Source: Planctomycetota bacterium (GTDB taxonomy: Bacteria > Planctomycetota > Planctomycetia > Pirellulales > UBA1268). From it: a stretch of 37,855 nt of DNA. The position numbers and the translations under genes are program-made. The stretch lies in the NCBI GenBank assembly GCA_029978905.1, contig JAPOIM010000044.1, forward strand, positions 1-37,855, written 5' to 3'. The notes beneath the pieces were generated by a model. That model did not search any database. It was not told where the DNA came from and worked only from the letters and a program-made list of their open reading frames with translations. This document shows, one piece after another, positions 23,321 through 32,422 of the stretch (positions are counted from its first letter, which is position 1; each line of letters begins with the position of its first letter).

Positions 23321-25168
23321 ATGATGCAAACGTGGCAACGTCTTCTCACGGCAGCGTGCCTCGGCCTTGTGGCCGTTGCGTGCAGCGATTGGGATCTCAG
23401 GGCGGCCGGGCTCGATCGCTCGGCGCAGGCAGGCTTTCGTTCGCCTGTTGCGGTGGCGGTACTCGCCTCAGGAGCGCGGGTGGTTTCGGCCAACGCTGAC
23501 GCCGGGACGCTCTCCTTGGTCGACCCGCGGGCTGGCACCCTGCTCGCAGAACTTCCAATTGGCGTTGAGCCTGCGTGGGTTGCCGCGGCCGGAGAGGACC
23601 GAGTGGTGGCGACCACCTTGCAGGGTGGCGATCTGGTGATGGTCGACGCCGCCGGCGACACGCTTCAGGAGACGAGCCGACTGCACCTCGGGTTTGAGCC
23701 TGCGGGCGTGGCCGTCTCGGCTGACGGCAGCCTCGCGTGCGTCACCCTCTCGGCGGTCGACCGGGTGGTGATCGTTGACCTTTCTGCAGGCCGCGTGCGC
23801 GGGGAGGTGGTCGTGGGCCGATTGCCCCGCTTTGCCACGTTTGCCCCTCAAGGCACCACGGTGGCGGTGACCTGCTCGGCAGAGTCGGGAGTCGTCCTCG
23901 TGGATGCCGAGTCGTGCGAAGTGGTTGCGAGTCATCCCTTTAAAGGGCTCAACGTTGGCCAGCCCGCCTTTGCTTCCGACGGCCACACGCTCTGGTTTCC
24001 CTGGACCTACGACGGCGGGAGCCATCCCTCGCCGGGCAACATTCGCCGCGGGTGGGTCACAGGCAGCCGCGTTGGACGTCTCTCGCTCGATGCCGAGGAA
24101 GGTGAGGCCGCGCTCGCCGGGCTCACGCTCGACGTCGCCGGGAAAGCGGTGGGTGATGTGCGTGCCTTGGCGGTGGTGGATGGTGGCGCGACGCAGCTGG
24201 TCACGGCCGGTGGCACCCATGAGTTGCTCCGGCTGCAGGAACCGGGCGACGGCGGGACGCCGATCCCCTACACGCAGATCAGTGGCTTGGAGGTGATGGA
24301 CCGTGGGCTCGCCGCAGACTCCACGCGGTTCTCGCGGTTGGACCTCGGTGGCCGCCCCTTGGGCATCGCCGTTGATCAGACGGGAACGCGGGCATTTGTC
24401 GCCAACCGGCTGCGCGACAGCGTGCAGGTGGTCGATCTCGAGCAGTTTGCACTCATTGGTGAGATCTCCCTTGTGCCGGAGCCCCTCTCCGACGAGGCGG
24501 CGCTCGTGCGACAGGGAGAAGCAATCTTCTTTGACGCCACCCGTAGCCTCGATCAGTGGTACAGCTGCCACACCTGCCACTACGAGGGCGGTGGTAGTAC
24601 GGTCACCTTCGACACCCTCAACGATGGTTCGACCGGAACTTACAAGACAGTCCTTCCGCTCTACGGGGTCGCGGAGACCGGGCCGTGGACATGGCACGGA
24701 TGGCAGCAGGACTTCGACGCCTCGCTCGCCAAATCACTCGTGGACACGATGCAGGGACCGAAGCCGACCGCCGCCGATGTCGAGGCCCTCGCAGCGTATC
24801 TCCGCACGCTTGAAGCGCCGGTGAGTCCGTATCGAGAAGCCGATGGATCGCTCTCGGCTGCGGCCCAGCGAGGCGAGAAACTGTTTTCGAGCGCGCGGGC
24901 GGGGTGCACCGAGTGCCACGCAGGGCCACGTTTCACAAGCGATGGGCTGCACGAGGTGGGGCTGGCGCGGAGTTCTGACCGCTACCAAGGCTTCAGTCCG
25001 CCGTCGCTGCTTGGGCTGCATCGAAAGACGCGGTTCCTGCACACCGGAAAGGCGAAGTCGCTTGAGGATGTGCTCACGAAGTACCATTCGCCCGAACAGG
25101 TGCTCGGGCTTGAGCCGCTTGATGATGGTGAACGTGACGACCTCGTGGCCTACCTCAAGTCGCTCTGA
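23321..25168 (+). CDS. YncE-like propeller fused to di-haem cytochrome c peroxidase domain
   Basis: A 615-residue exported protein. After a hydrophobic signal (ending near VAVACS, which could also be a weak lipobox) residues about 40-380 are a YncE/lactonase-type beta-propeller with repeats such as VVSANADAGTLSLVDPRAG and AFVANRLRDSVQVVDLEQF. The rest is a MauG/CCP-type domain with two c-type haem sites: CHTCH at about residues 416-420 and CTECH at about 529-533. The family uses two haems for peroxidase or oxidase chemistry, or as an electron shuttle, in the periplasm. Tandem ATGs at 23321 and 23324 follow AGGACGG; either could be used. No partner gene such as MauA is nearby. It is followed by the S46 peptidase after 50 bases. 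Confidence 0.86.
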   Translation: MMQTWQRLLTAACLGLVAVACSDWDLRAAGLDRSAQAGFRSPVAVAVLASGARVVSANADAGTLSLVDPRAGTLLAELPIGVEPAWVAAAGEDRVVATTLQGGDLVMVDAAGDTLQETSRLHLGFEPAGVAVSADGSLACVTLSAVDRVVIVDLSAGRVRGEVVVGRLPRFATFAPQGTTVAVTCSAESGVVLVDAESCEVVASHPFKGLNVGQPAFASDGHTLWFPWTYDGGSHPSPGNIRRGWVTGSRVGRLSLDAEEGEAALAGLTLDVAGKAVGDVRALAVVDGGATQLVTAGGTHELLRLQEPGDGGTPIPYTQISGLEVMDRGLAADSTRFSRLDLGGRPLGIAVDQTGTRAFVANRLRDSVQVVDLEQFALIGEISLVPEPLSDEAALVRQGEAIFFDATRSLDQWYSCHTCHYEGGGSTVTFDTLNDGSTGTYKTVLPLYGVAETGPWTWHGWQQDFDASLAKSLVDTMQGPKPTAADVEALAAYLRTLEAPVSPYREADGSLSAAAQRGEKLFSSARAGCTECHAGPRFTSDGLHEVGLARSSDRYQGFSPPSLLGLHRKTRFLHTGKAKSLEDVLTKYHSPEQVLGLEPLDDGERDDLVAYLKSL

Positions 25169-25218
25169 GCGACGCTTCCGCTTTGACGTTCCCTCTTGGA
25201 CGTTCCCCCTTGGAGTTG

Positions 25219-27303
25219 ATGATGCGACGACTGTGGGCCTTGGCTTCGATGAAGACGCTGGTGAGTGTGCTCGTGGGCTTGGCCGTGCCCGGAGTTTCCG
25301 TGGTGAGGGCCGACGAAGGGATGTGGCTTTTTAACGACCTTCCCCGAGGTGTGCTCAAGGAGAGGCATGGGTTTGAGCCATCCGATGCCTGGGCAGACGC
25401 ACTGCGGCTGGCGAGCGTGCGGTTCAACAACGGTGGCTCGGCGTCGTTTATTTCGCCGACAGGCCTGGTGCTGACGAACCACCATGTGGGGGCCGACACG
25501 CTGGGCAAACTCTCGACCGCCGAACGGGACCTTTTTCAAGATGGTTTTTTGGCACGGTCGCCGGCGGATGAGCTCCGCGCTCCTGACCTGGAGCTCAACC
25601 AGCTGATTTCGATTGCCGATGTCACGGCCGAGGTGAAAGCTGCCGTAGCCGAAGGGATGTCGCCCGAAGACGCGCTCGACGCACGCCGATCGCGGATTGC
25701 CGAAATCGAGAGTCGCGAAAAGGATGCCACTGGCTTGCGGTGCGACGTCGTGGCTCTCTACGGCGGCAATCTCTACCACCTCTACCGGTACCGCAGGTTC
25801 ACCGACGTCCGGCTTGTCTGGGCACCGGAAGAGGCCATCGCCTTTTTTGGCGGTGATGCCGACAACTTCGAGTATCCCCGCTACGACCTGGATGCGTGCA
25901 TTTTCCGCGTCTGGGAGAACGACCAGCCGGCGACGATCGAAACCTACCTCCCGGTGGCCCGTGAAGGGCTTGCCGAGGGAGATCTCGTGTTTGTCTCGGG
26001 CAACCCTGGCCGCACGCAGCGGCTGCTCTCCGTGGATGCTCTCCGCGAAATCCGCGACCATCAGTTGCCTCGACAGCTCGATCTGCTCCGCCGCCGAGAG
26101 GTGCTCCTGCAGCAGTTCTCGCTCGACGGGCCGGAGGCGGCCAGGCGGGGCAGGAACAGCCTTTTTGGCACGCAAAATGGCCGCAAGGCCAGGCTCGGTG
26201 CACTTGCTGCCCTGCAGTCGCCTGGCATATTCGAGGCGAAGGTGGTGGATGAGAGTCGGCTGATCGCAGCCCTCAGCCAGGATGCCGAACTCCGCCCACT
26301 GCTCGCGGCCTGGGACGCGGCGCGAGCCAACGCGCGAGCACAATCGGAACTGCAGGGAAGCGGGGTGCCGCTGTCGTCGCAACTCTTCAGTATCGCCCAG
26401 CGTCTGGTGCAGCTTGCCGCCGAAGATGAGCTGCCATCGGGTGAACGCCTACCTGAATATGCCGACGCCGGCCGCGAGTCGTTCTTGCTGTCGCTCTACT
26501 CGCAGGCGCCGATCTATCCCGATCTTGAGACCGCGCTGCTTGGTGACTCGCTTGGCCAGATGCTTGAGCGGCGGGGGGCAGACGATCCGCTCTGCACGCG
26601 AGTCCTGGCGGGCAAGTCGCCGGCAGACCGGGCGGCGGAGCTGGTCAGTGGATCCGCGCTCGCGAGCGTCGATGTTCGCCGAGCCTTGGTTGAAGGGGGG
26701 CGTGCGGCGGTGGAGGCGAGTGATGACCCCCTGATTCGGCTCGCTCGGCTCGTCGACCCGGAGGCTCGGCGGGTTCGGAAACTCGGAGACGAGCTCGCCG
26801 AGCGGGACCGGCAAGCTGCCGATCTGATGATGAAGGGCCGCTTCGCGGTGCGGGGCACCTCGGAGTATCCCGACGCCACCTTCACGCTCCGCTTGGCCTT
26901 TGGCACCGTCACCGGCTACCGCGAGCAGGGGCGGGAGGTCGCCCCGTTCACCACCATCGATGGCGCGTTTGTGCATGAAGAGAGCCATCGTACGCCTGAG
27001 GGACCACAGCAGGACTTCGCCCTTCCGGCGTCGTGGCACGACGCCCGCGAGCGGCTCGATCTGGCGACGCCGATGAACTTCGTCTGCACTGCGGACATCA
27101 TCGGGGGCAACTCGGGAAGTCCTGTGGTGAACCGCAACGGTGAACTTGTGGGGCTGATCTTTGACGGCAACATTCAGTCGCTGTCCGCGTCGTACGTTTA
27201 CTCCGATGAGCAGAGCAGGGCTGTCTCAGTGGACGTGCGGGCCATTCTCGAGGCGCTCGAGAAGGTTTACGGGGCGAAGGAACTCCTTGCCGAGCTGCCG
27301 TGA
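25219..27303 (+). CDS. S46 family dipeptidyl peptidase (DPP7/DPP11-like)
   Basis: A 694-residue exported serine peptidase. After the signal peptide the mature protein begins DEGMWLFNDLP, typical of S46. The catalytic His is in TNHHVG (about 87-90), Asp in GGDADNFEYPRYDLD, and Ser in IIGGNSGSPV. A helical domain is inserted between the two halves of the trypsin-like fold, as expected. After the Ser the sequence GLIFDGNIQS has Gly directly after FD; from memory this position is Gly in DPP7 (hydrophobic P1) and Arg in DPP11 (acidic P1), so a DPP7-like preference is inferred. It releases dipeptides from peptide N-termini in the periplasm. The ATGs at 25219 and 25222 follow TTGGAG. It lies 50 bases after the cytochrome gene. 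Confidence 0.9.
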   Translation: MMRRLWALASMKTLVSVLVGLAVPGVSVVRADEGMWLFNDLPRGVLKERHGFEPSDAWADALRLASVRFNNGGSASFISPTGLVLTNHHVGADTLGKLSTAERDLFQDGFLARSPADELRAPDLELNQLISIADVTAEVKAAVAEGMSPEDALDARRSRIAEIESREKDATGLRCDVVALYGGNLYHLYRYRRFTDVRLVWAPEEAIAFFGGDADNFEYPRYDLDACIFRVWENDQPATIETYLPVAREGLAEGDLVFVSGNPGRTQRLLSVDALREIRDHQLPRQLDLLRRREVLLQQFSLDGPEAARRGRNSLFGTQNGRKARLGALAALQSPGIFEAKVVDESRLIAALSQDAELRPLLAAWDAARANARAQSELQGSGVPLSSQLFSIAQRLVQLAAEDELPSGERLPEYADAGRESFLLSLYSQAPIYPDLETALLGDSLGQMLERRGADDPLCTRVLAGKSPADRAAELVSGSALASVDVRRALVEGGRAAVEASDDPLIRLARLVDPEARRVRKLGDELAERDRQAADLMMKGRFAVRGTSEYPDATFTLRLAFGTVTGYREQGREVAPFTTIDGAFVHEESHRTPEGPQQDFALPASWHDARERLDLATPMNFVCTADIIGGNSGSPVVNRNGELVGLIFDGNIQSLSASYVYSDEQSRAVSVDVRAILEALEKVYGAKELLAELP

Positions 27304-27364
27304 GCTGTGTGCGGGCAGCCGATTTTGCGACGAGGCAGGAGCACAAATCAGCGGAGTGGAATTG

Positions 27365-28204
27365 ATGAGAGAACAAAGGGCGGCTTCGGTCGCGAGGGCC
27401 ATGTGGACGCTGCTCGTGTGTGTGAGCAGCGCGGTGCTTGCGCCGTCGCTGGCAGCGCGGGCAGACGATGGGCCAACCAAGATCCTGCTCGTGCCCACGG
27501 CCTTTGACCATCCGTATGCCACACACATGTATGCGCAGGTGTGCCAGTTGCTGGCGGCGTGCCTCAACCAGACGCCGGGCGTGGAGGCGATTGTCTGCCC
27601 TGACCTCGACTGGCCGCATGATCCGGCGCTGCTCGAGGATGTGGATGCACTGGTGTACTACTCACGGCCGGCGGGCGACATCGTGCTCTCGCCTGCGAAT
27701 CGGGAGGCATTTCTCGCGCTGATGAACAAGGGCGTCGGCTTCACCGCAATCCACTGGGCGACGGCGGCGGAAGAAGCGGTTGGTCCACTCTACGAGCGGA
27801 CCCTCGGTGGCTGGTTCAACTTCGCGTTTTGCGGCCTGAAAGTCGACAAACTGCCGCTGCTCCAGAAGCAGCCCGAGCACCCGATCTGCCGCGGCTGGCA
27901 AACCTACGACCTGCGTGACGAGTTTTACCTCAACATGAAACTGGATCCGCGGGCCGTGCCGGTGCTCGCCGTTGAGGTGGACAGCACGGCGCAGACGGTG
28001 GCGTGGGTGCTGGAGCGGGAAGGTGGGGGGCGGAGCTTTGGCACCACGCTTGGCCACTTTCATGACAACTACGCGATCCCCGCGTTTCGGCAGCCGCTCG
28101 TCAACGGAATTCTCTGGACGGCGGGCGTTGAGGTGCCTGCCGCAGGGGCTGCCGTGACGCTGGCTCCCGAGGACGTCGAGCTTCCGCCGCCACCGAGCCC
28201 GTGA
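27365..28204 (+). CDS. ThuA-like protein (secreted)
   Basis: A 279-residue protein of the ThuA / trehalose-utilisation-like glutamine-amidotransferase-fold family. A signal peptide (about 8-30, ending ARADD) is followed by ILLVPTAFDHPYATHMY, VDALVYYSRPAGDIVLS, GVGFTAIHWATAAEE and FGTTLGHFHDNYA. The last matches the family GRGRVFYTxxGHxxxxxxxP region. No amidotransferase Cys is seen at the expected elbow, as is usual for ThuA. In Planctomycetota such proteins often accompany Gfo/Idh/MocA and DUF1080 genes; a role in 3-keto-sugar metabolism has been proposed but is not shown here. The ATG at 27365 has GGAGTGGA about 5 bases upstream. It lies 61 bases downstream of the S46 gene. Confidence 0.84.
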   Translation: MREQRAASVARAMWTLLVCVSSAVLAPSLAARADDGPTKILLVPTAFDHPYATHMYAQVCQLLAACLNQTPGVEAIVCPDLDWPHDPALLEDVDALVYYSRPAGDIVLSPANREAFLALMNKGVGFTAIHWATAAEEAVGPLYERTLGGWFNFAFCGLKVDKLPLLQKQPEHPICRGWQTYDLRDEFYLNMKLDPRAVPVLAVEVDSTAQTVAWVLEREGGGRSFGTTLGHFHDNYAIPAFRQPLVNGILWTAGVEVPAAGAAVTLAPEDVELPPPPSP

Positions 28205-28233
28205 TCCTGGTGAGGCGGTTTGGGCCCTCCCTG

Positions 28234-28241
28234 TGGTAGAG
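28234..28241 (+). promoter_or_regulatory. Putative extended -10 box for the DUF1549/DUF1553 gene
   Basis: TGG-TAGAGT (GGTAGAGT) lies 27 bases upstream of the ATG at 28269 and is followed by the ribosome site CAGGGGAGG. It resembles the GGTATGNT boxes elsewhere in the window but differs at two positions. Confidence 0.33.
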
Positions 28242-28268
28242 TTGAGGGGTCACACAGGGGAGGATGCG

Positions 28269-31200
28269 ATGCGTTGGAGTCATGCGCTGGCCGCGATGGG
28301 GATTGTGGGAGCCGTGGGGGTGCTGTTGACCGCGCAGGTCGTGCGGGCATCCGACGCCGATGCCGACTCCCAGCCGGACGCCCCTGCGGCGGTCTTTGCA
28401 CTCGAAGACGTGGTCGCGTCTCCTGCCGACGCCGCGGGTGGCTTTGAAATTCGCGATGCGAAGCTGAGCCTCGGACCGCCTCGCGTGGAGGGTGGGGCTG
28501 CCTCGCTTCTCCCTCAGACGAGCAAACTCCTCAAGGTCGTCGATCCAGGCGATCAGAGCCCGCTCGACTTTGGCGTGGGCGACACGCTGACGATTGAGTC
28601 ATGGCTGCGGATCGATGAATCGGCCGCCGGTGGGTTCCCGTACATCGTGGGCAAGGGGCGGACCCACACCGTTGCGGGCAAGGAAAACGACGCGAATCAA
28701 AACTACGCCCTGCGGCTCGAGGGGGGCGGATCGAGCAAACTCTCATTCCTCTGGATGGACAGCACCGATCCCGAGGGACGGCAGCGGGCCCATCGCTGGA
28801 CGAGCAAGGCGGCGGTTGCCGCCGACGGCCGGTGGCACCACGTGGTGCTTAGCTACACCTTCGGCACAGGCGAAGACGTGCTGGCGATGATCGATGGTGT
28901 GGCGACCGAGGGCGTCTGGGACATGGAGGGCAACTCGCCAGCGCCACCCGTTGTGGACAACGACGACGTCTGGGTGGGCGGTTCACACGGGGCCGGGCAT
29001 ACCTTCCCGGGGCTGATCGAGGGTTTGGCGATCTACCGCAGTCGCCTCGATCCCGCGCTGATCAAGGAGCGGACCACGTGGGTCGACTCCCAGCAGCCAG
29101 AGATGCCGTGGCCGGCCGAGACGCTCGAAGCGAGTCCGGGCGTGACACGGGTGGCCATCGCCGACTTGCCCCTGCGGAGTTGGTTCTTTCAGCCGAAGCA
29201 CACGGAGCCGGTGTTTTTCAGTGACGGCATGGCGCTCACGCGATTGCCACACCGCTACAACGAGCGTGGCCTGATTGCCGACAGGCCGGGTGCGTCGATG
29301 GTGCGTTTGGTCACGGAAGCACGGTTTCCACCCGGCACATGCCAGATCCTGCTCCGCAGTCTCGATGCGGCGCGGGTGTACATCGACGGCGAACTGGTGG
29401 TCGAGCAAACCACGGCCCCTAAGCTCAATGGCTCCGCGCACGGCAAGGTCTATGAGCTGGCGGAACCACCGGTGGGTGTGGTGCAGCAGACCGGTGCCCA
29501 CACCGACACGCTCGCTGAGTTTGTGTCTGATGGTCTGCCCCATCGTTTCGAGGTCTATCGCCTGTTGGGCGGCGATGGTCGCGTGCACCAACTCGGGGAG
29601 TTTCTCGTGGCGGTGGCTGCCGAAGGGGAGCCTTTTGGCGTGCTCGGCAGCGGATGGCAGCCCGACGATGCGGGGTGGCAGGCATTGCTTGACCGAGAGA
29701 GTGCGACCGTTGCGGACTGGAATCGTGCCGCGCGGGCCGCTGCCGATGTGGAGGAGGATCGCTTCTGGGCGAGGCGGCATGCGGAAGCTGCGGCCGCGGC
29801 GGGCGCCCCGGTTCCTGTGCCGAGCGTGCGTGCGGGCGACGAGGCCTTCACGCCCATCGACCACTTCTTGCTCGCGCGGCTCGAGGAGGAAGGGCTTTCG
29901 CCGATGCCGCTGGTGGATGACGCGGCTTTCTTGCGGAGAGCCACGCTCGATGTGACCGGCCGGATTCCCACAATCGGGGAGCTGCGGTCGCTCGGCCGCG
30001 ATCATGCCAAACCTCCGCCGCTCGACCGGTCTGCCGTGATCGACAACCTGCTTGCCTCGGACGAATGGGCCGATCACTGGACCAGCTACTGGATGGACGT
30101 GTTGGCGGAGAATCCCGCCCTGACCAAGCCCACGCTCAATAACAGCGGTCCCTTCCGCTGGTACCTCCACGACGCGCTGGTGGACAACGTGGGCATGGAT
30201 CGCTTCGTCACCAACCTGATCCGCATGGAGGGGAGCAAGGAGTTGGGTGGGCCTGCGGGTTTTGGCATGGCGTCTGAGAACGATGTGCCGATGGCCGCCA
30301 AGGCGCATGTGCTCGGGACAGCGTTTCTTGGTGTCGAGATGAAGTGTGCTCGTTGCCACGATGCCCCGAACCATCCCTTTCAGCAGTCGGATCTCTTCGC
30401 GGTGGCGGCGATGCTCGAAAAGAAGCCGCTGAAGGTTCCTGCGAGCAGTAGCATTCCCGCGACGCCCGAGGAAATCGAGGAGATGATCGTCAGTGTGTCG
30501 CTCGCTCCCGGTGATGAGATCGCGGCCGAGTGGCCCTTTCCTGAACTCAGTGGTGAGGGTGGGGACGGGGAGGCCAGTGCCGACACGCGGGAGCAGTTGG
30601 CCTGGGCGATCACGGCGCCGAGCAACATGCGGTTTCGTGAAGTGCTCGCGAATCGATTGTGGACGCGGCTGATGGGCCGTGGCCTGATCGACTCCACGAG
30701 CGACTGGAGCGAGCGGCGGTCCTCGCATCCTGAGTTGCTGCGGTTCCTGGCAAGGGAACTGCTTGTGAGCGGGGACGACCTCAAGCACCTCGCCCGGTTG
30801 ATCATGAACTCCGCGGCATATCAGCGACAGGTGGTGCCCGGCATCGCGGCCGAGGATGCGGCGGCGTCGCACTTTCGAGGGCCTGTCCGACGGCGTCTGA
30901 CCGCGGAGCAGGTGGTCGACTCCCTGCATGTGGCGACAGGCAAGCCGATGCGGGGAGAGGTGCAAAGTTTTGGCCAGGATGGCTCGCAACCACGGAGTAC
31001 CTTCCCGGAAATGGGCAGGCCACGCCGTGCCTGGCAGCTCGTGTGCACCGCCAGCGAGCGCGATCGCATCTCGCTCGGGATTCCGCAGGTCGACATGCTC
31101 AACGAACTGCTGACCGCGTACGGCTGGCGGCCACAGCGGCAGGATCCGCTTGATCGCCCAGACGCGACGCCCACGCCACTTCAGCCATTGGCCCTCGCCA

Positions 31201-31604
31201 ACGGTCCCGCTGCTGCGGGTCTGCTCGATGCCACGCCCGAGGCTTGGGTGACGCAGGCTGCGAGGGAGGTCACGACGCCAGCGGAGATGGTGCAGCTGAT
31301 GACACTCACCGTGCTCGGCAGGCGGGCGAGTGATGCGGAGGTGGTACGGTTGAGCTCGCTGGTGTCCGAGGGATTTGAATCGCGGAGCACCGGCGAACAG
31401 GACCAGGCGACACCGGTGTACCGACGGCGAATCTCGTGGCGGAATCACTTCGATCCGCTGGCCGACGAGCTTGTGCGAACGCGAATTGCGGAACTTGAGG
31501 CAGGAGCCTCGCCTACGCGACAGCTGACGGCGGACTGGCGGGAGCGGGCAGAGGACCTGCAATGGGTGCTCGTCAACAGCCCGGAGTTTGTCTGGGTGCC
31601 GTAA
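28269..31604 (+). CDS. LamG-DUF1549-DUF1553 planctomycete surface protein
   Basis: A 1111-residue exported protein. After a signal peptide (about 1-28) residues about 40-275 form a LamG/concanavalin-like domain (TIESWLRIDE, GRWHHVVLSYTFG, GLIEGLAIYRSRLD). A middle beta-rich region precedes DUF1549 (about 525-735; IDHFLLARLEEEGLSP, FLRRATLDVTGRIPT), which ends in the motif MKCARCHDAPNHPF at about residue 693, a CxxCH that could bind haem c. DUF1553 (about 780-1100) follows with FREVLANRLWTRLMGRGL and HLARLIMNSAAYQRQ. The N-terminal PSCyt1 cytochrome-like domain common in relatives is absent. The function of the family is unknown; DUF1501 proteins usually sit right behind it, but here the DUF1501 gene is four genes downstream. 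The ATG at 28269 follows AGGGGAGG. Confidence 0.88.
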   Translation: MRWSHALAAMGIVGAVGVLLTAQVVRASDADADSQPDAPAAVFALEDVVASPADAAGGFEIRDAKLSLGPPRVEGGAASLLPQTSKLLKVVDPGDQSPLDFGVGDTLTIESWLRIDESAAGGFPYIVGKGRTHTVAGKENDANQNYALRLEGGGSSKLSFLWMDSTDPEGRQRAHRWTSKAAVAADGRWHHVVLSYTFGTGEDVLAMIDGVATEGVWDMEGNSPAPPVVDNDDVWVGGSHGAGHTFPGLIEGLAIYRSRLDPALIKERTTWVDSQQPEMPWPAETLEASPGVTRVAIADLPLRSWFFQPKHTEPVFFSDGMALTRLPHRYNERGLIADRPGASMVRLVTEARFPPGTCQILLRSLDAARVYIDGELVVEQTTAPKLNGSAHGKVYELAEPPVGVVQQTGAHTDTLAEFVSDGLPHRFEVYRLLGGDGRVHQLGEFLVAVAAEGEPFGVLGSGWQPDDAGWQALLDRESATVADWNRAARAAADVEEDRFWARRHAEAAAAAGAPVPVPSVRAGDEAFTPIDHFLLARLEEEGLSPMPLVDDAAFLRRATLDVTGRIPTIGELRSLGRDHAKPPPLDRSAVIDNLLASDEWADHWTSYWMDVLAENPALTKPTLNNSGPFRWYLHDALVDNVGMDRFVTNLIRMEGSKELGGPAGFGMASENDVPMAAKAHVLGTAFLGVEMKCARCHDAPNHPFQQSDLFAVAAMLEKKPLKVPASSSIPATPEEIEEMIVSVSLAPGDEIAAEWPFPELSGEGGDGEASADTREQLAWAITAPSNMRFREVLANRLWTRLMGRGLIDSTSDWSERRSSHPELLRFLARELLVSGDDLKHLARLIMNSAAYQRQVVPGIAAEDAAASHFRGPVRRRLTAEQVVDSLHVATGKPMRGEVQSFGQDGSQPRSTFPEMGRPRRAWQLVCTASERDRISLGIPQVDMLNELLTAYGWRPQRQDPLDRPDATPTPLQPLALANGPAAAGLLDATPEAWVTQAAREVTTPAEMVQLMTLTVLGRRASDAEVVRLSSLVSEGFESRSTGEQDQATPVYRRRISWRNHFDPLADELVRTRIAELEAGASPTRQLTADWRERAEDLQWVLVNSPEFVWVP

Positions 31605-31665
31605 GTGCCCGCGGCAGCTCGTTCCGTTTGCTTCCGAGGTTGCAGGCGATGATGATGACAGGGTC

Positions 31666-32307
31666 ATGCACCGTGATCATCGCACCCTGAAATGGCTTGT
31701 TCTCTTCGGCTACACCGTCGTGGCCGCGGGAATGCCTTTGCCTGTGGGGAGCATGCTTCCGGGATCGCTTGGTTACGCCAACGCGGCAAGACGGCTCGAG
31801 GGGAAAGACCGTTCGACGCCGTTTCCTTGTATGAACAGCCCCTGTGGTTGCGTGACCGCGGCGCAGTGCTTCGAGTCCTGCTGTTGCCACACACCCGCGG
31901 AGTTGTTGGCGTGGGCGTCTGCCAGAAACGTTTCCGGGGAGGTGCTCGCGTCGCTGAGCCAGCGTGTGGCTGCGGAAGGCCGCCAGGCGACGGTTGGAGC
32001 CTGTTGCGGTGATTCGGAGCCCGCGGCTCCTTCGTGCTGCGACTCGAACGTGGACGCCTGCTGCGAAGCCGAGCAATCGCCAGTGGCTGCGATCAACGCC
32101 CCCCTCTCTGAATCCGTGGTTGTGCTCCAGGCGGTGCTTGCCTGCGGCGGCCTCGTGTCGGAATGGCTGGCCTGTGCGGCGGCTCCGCTTCCGCCGGTGG
32201 TGGCGGTGAGCCCGCTGCTGCGGCGTCTTGAGACGCGTGTGGCGGCAGACGAAACGGAGCGATGTGTCGCTCGTGCCGTCGATCTCCCTCCTCCCCGTGT
32301 CGGCTGA
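31666..32307 (+). CDS. Cys-rich protein of unknown function
   Basis: A 213-residue protein not matched to a named family. An N-terminal hydrophobic stretch (about 8-28, WLVLFGYTVVAAGMPLPVG) may be a signal or anchor. Then comes the cluster FPCMNSPCGCVTAAQCFESCCCH with seven Cys, followed by ELLAWASARN. A second cluster has three CC pairs (ACC, SCC, ACCEAE), and the tail has a hydrophobic segment with further Cys. About 16 Cys in 213 residues suggests metal binding or disulfides; a metal-related role is only a guess. The ATG at 31666 is the first that begins the hydrophobic stretch. It lies 61 bases after the DUF1553 protein and 115 bases before the DUF1559 gene. The spacer 32308-32422 holds only a weak GTTGG/CCAAC hairpin just after the stop. 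Confidence 0.7.
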   Translation: MHRDHRTLKWLVLFGYTVVAAGMPLPVGSMLPGSLGYANAARRLEGKDRSTPFPCMNSPCGCVTAAQCFESCCCHTPAELLAWASARNVSGEVLASLSQRVAAEGRQATVGACCGDSEPAAPSCCDSNVDACCEAEQSPVAAINAPLSESVVVLQAVLACGGLVSEWLACAAAPLPPVVAVSPLLRRLETRVAADETERCVARAVDLPPPRVG

Positions 32308-32422
32308 GTTGGTGATGCATCCAACCTGCCGACGTGTCTGACGGGCACATCCTTACGGTGCGCGCTGTGTGCTCCGGGAGTGGCTGCGGACATGTCGCGT
32401 CTCCACGCGTGAGGAAGATTTC

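Noticed and set aside
28983-31667. Very long open frame (about 890 codons) on the minus strand
   Set aside because: It is the antisense shadow of the DUF1549/DUF1553 gene; the product is His/Arg-rich with no domain, as expected for high-GC third codon positions.
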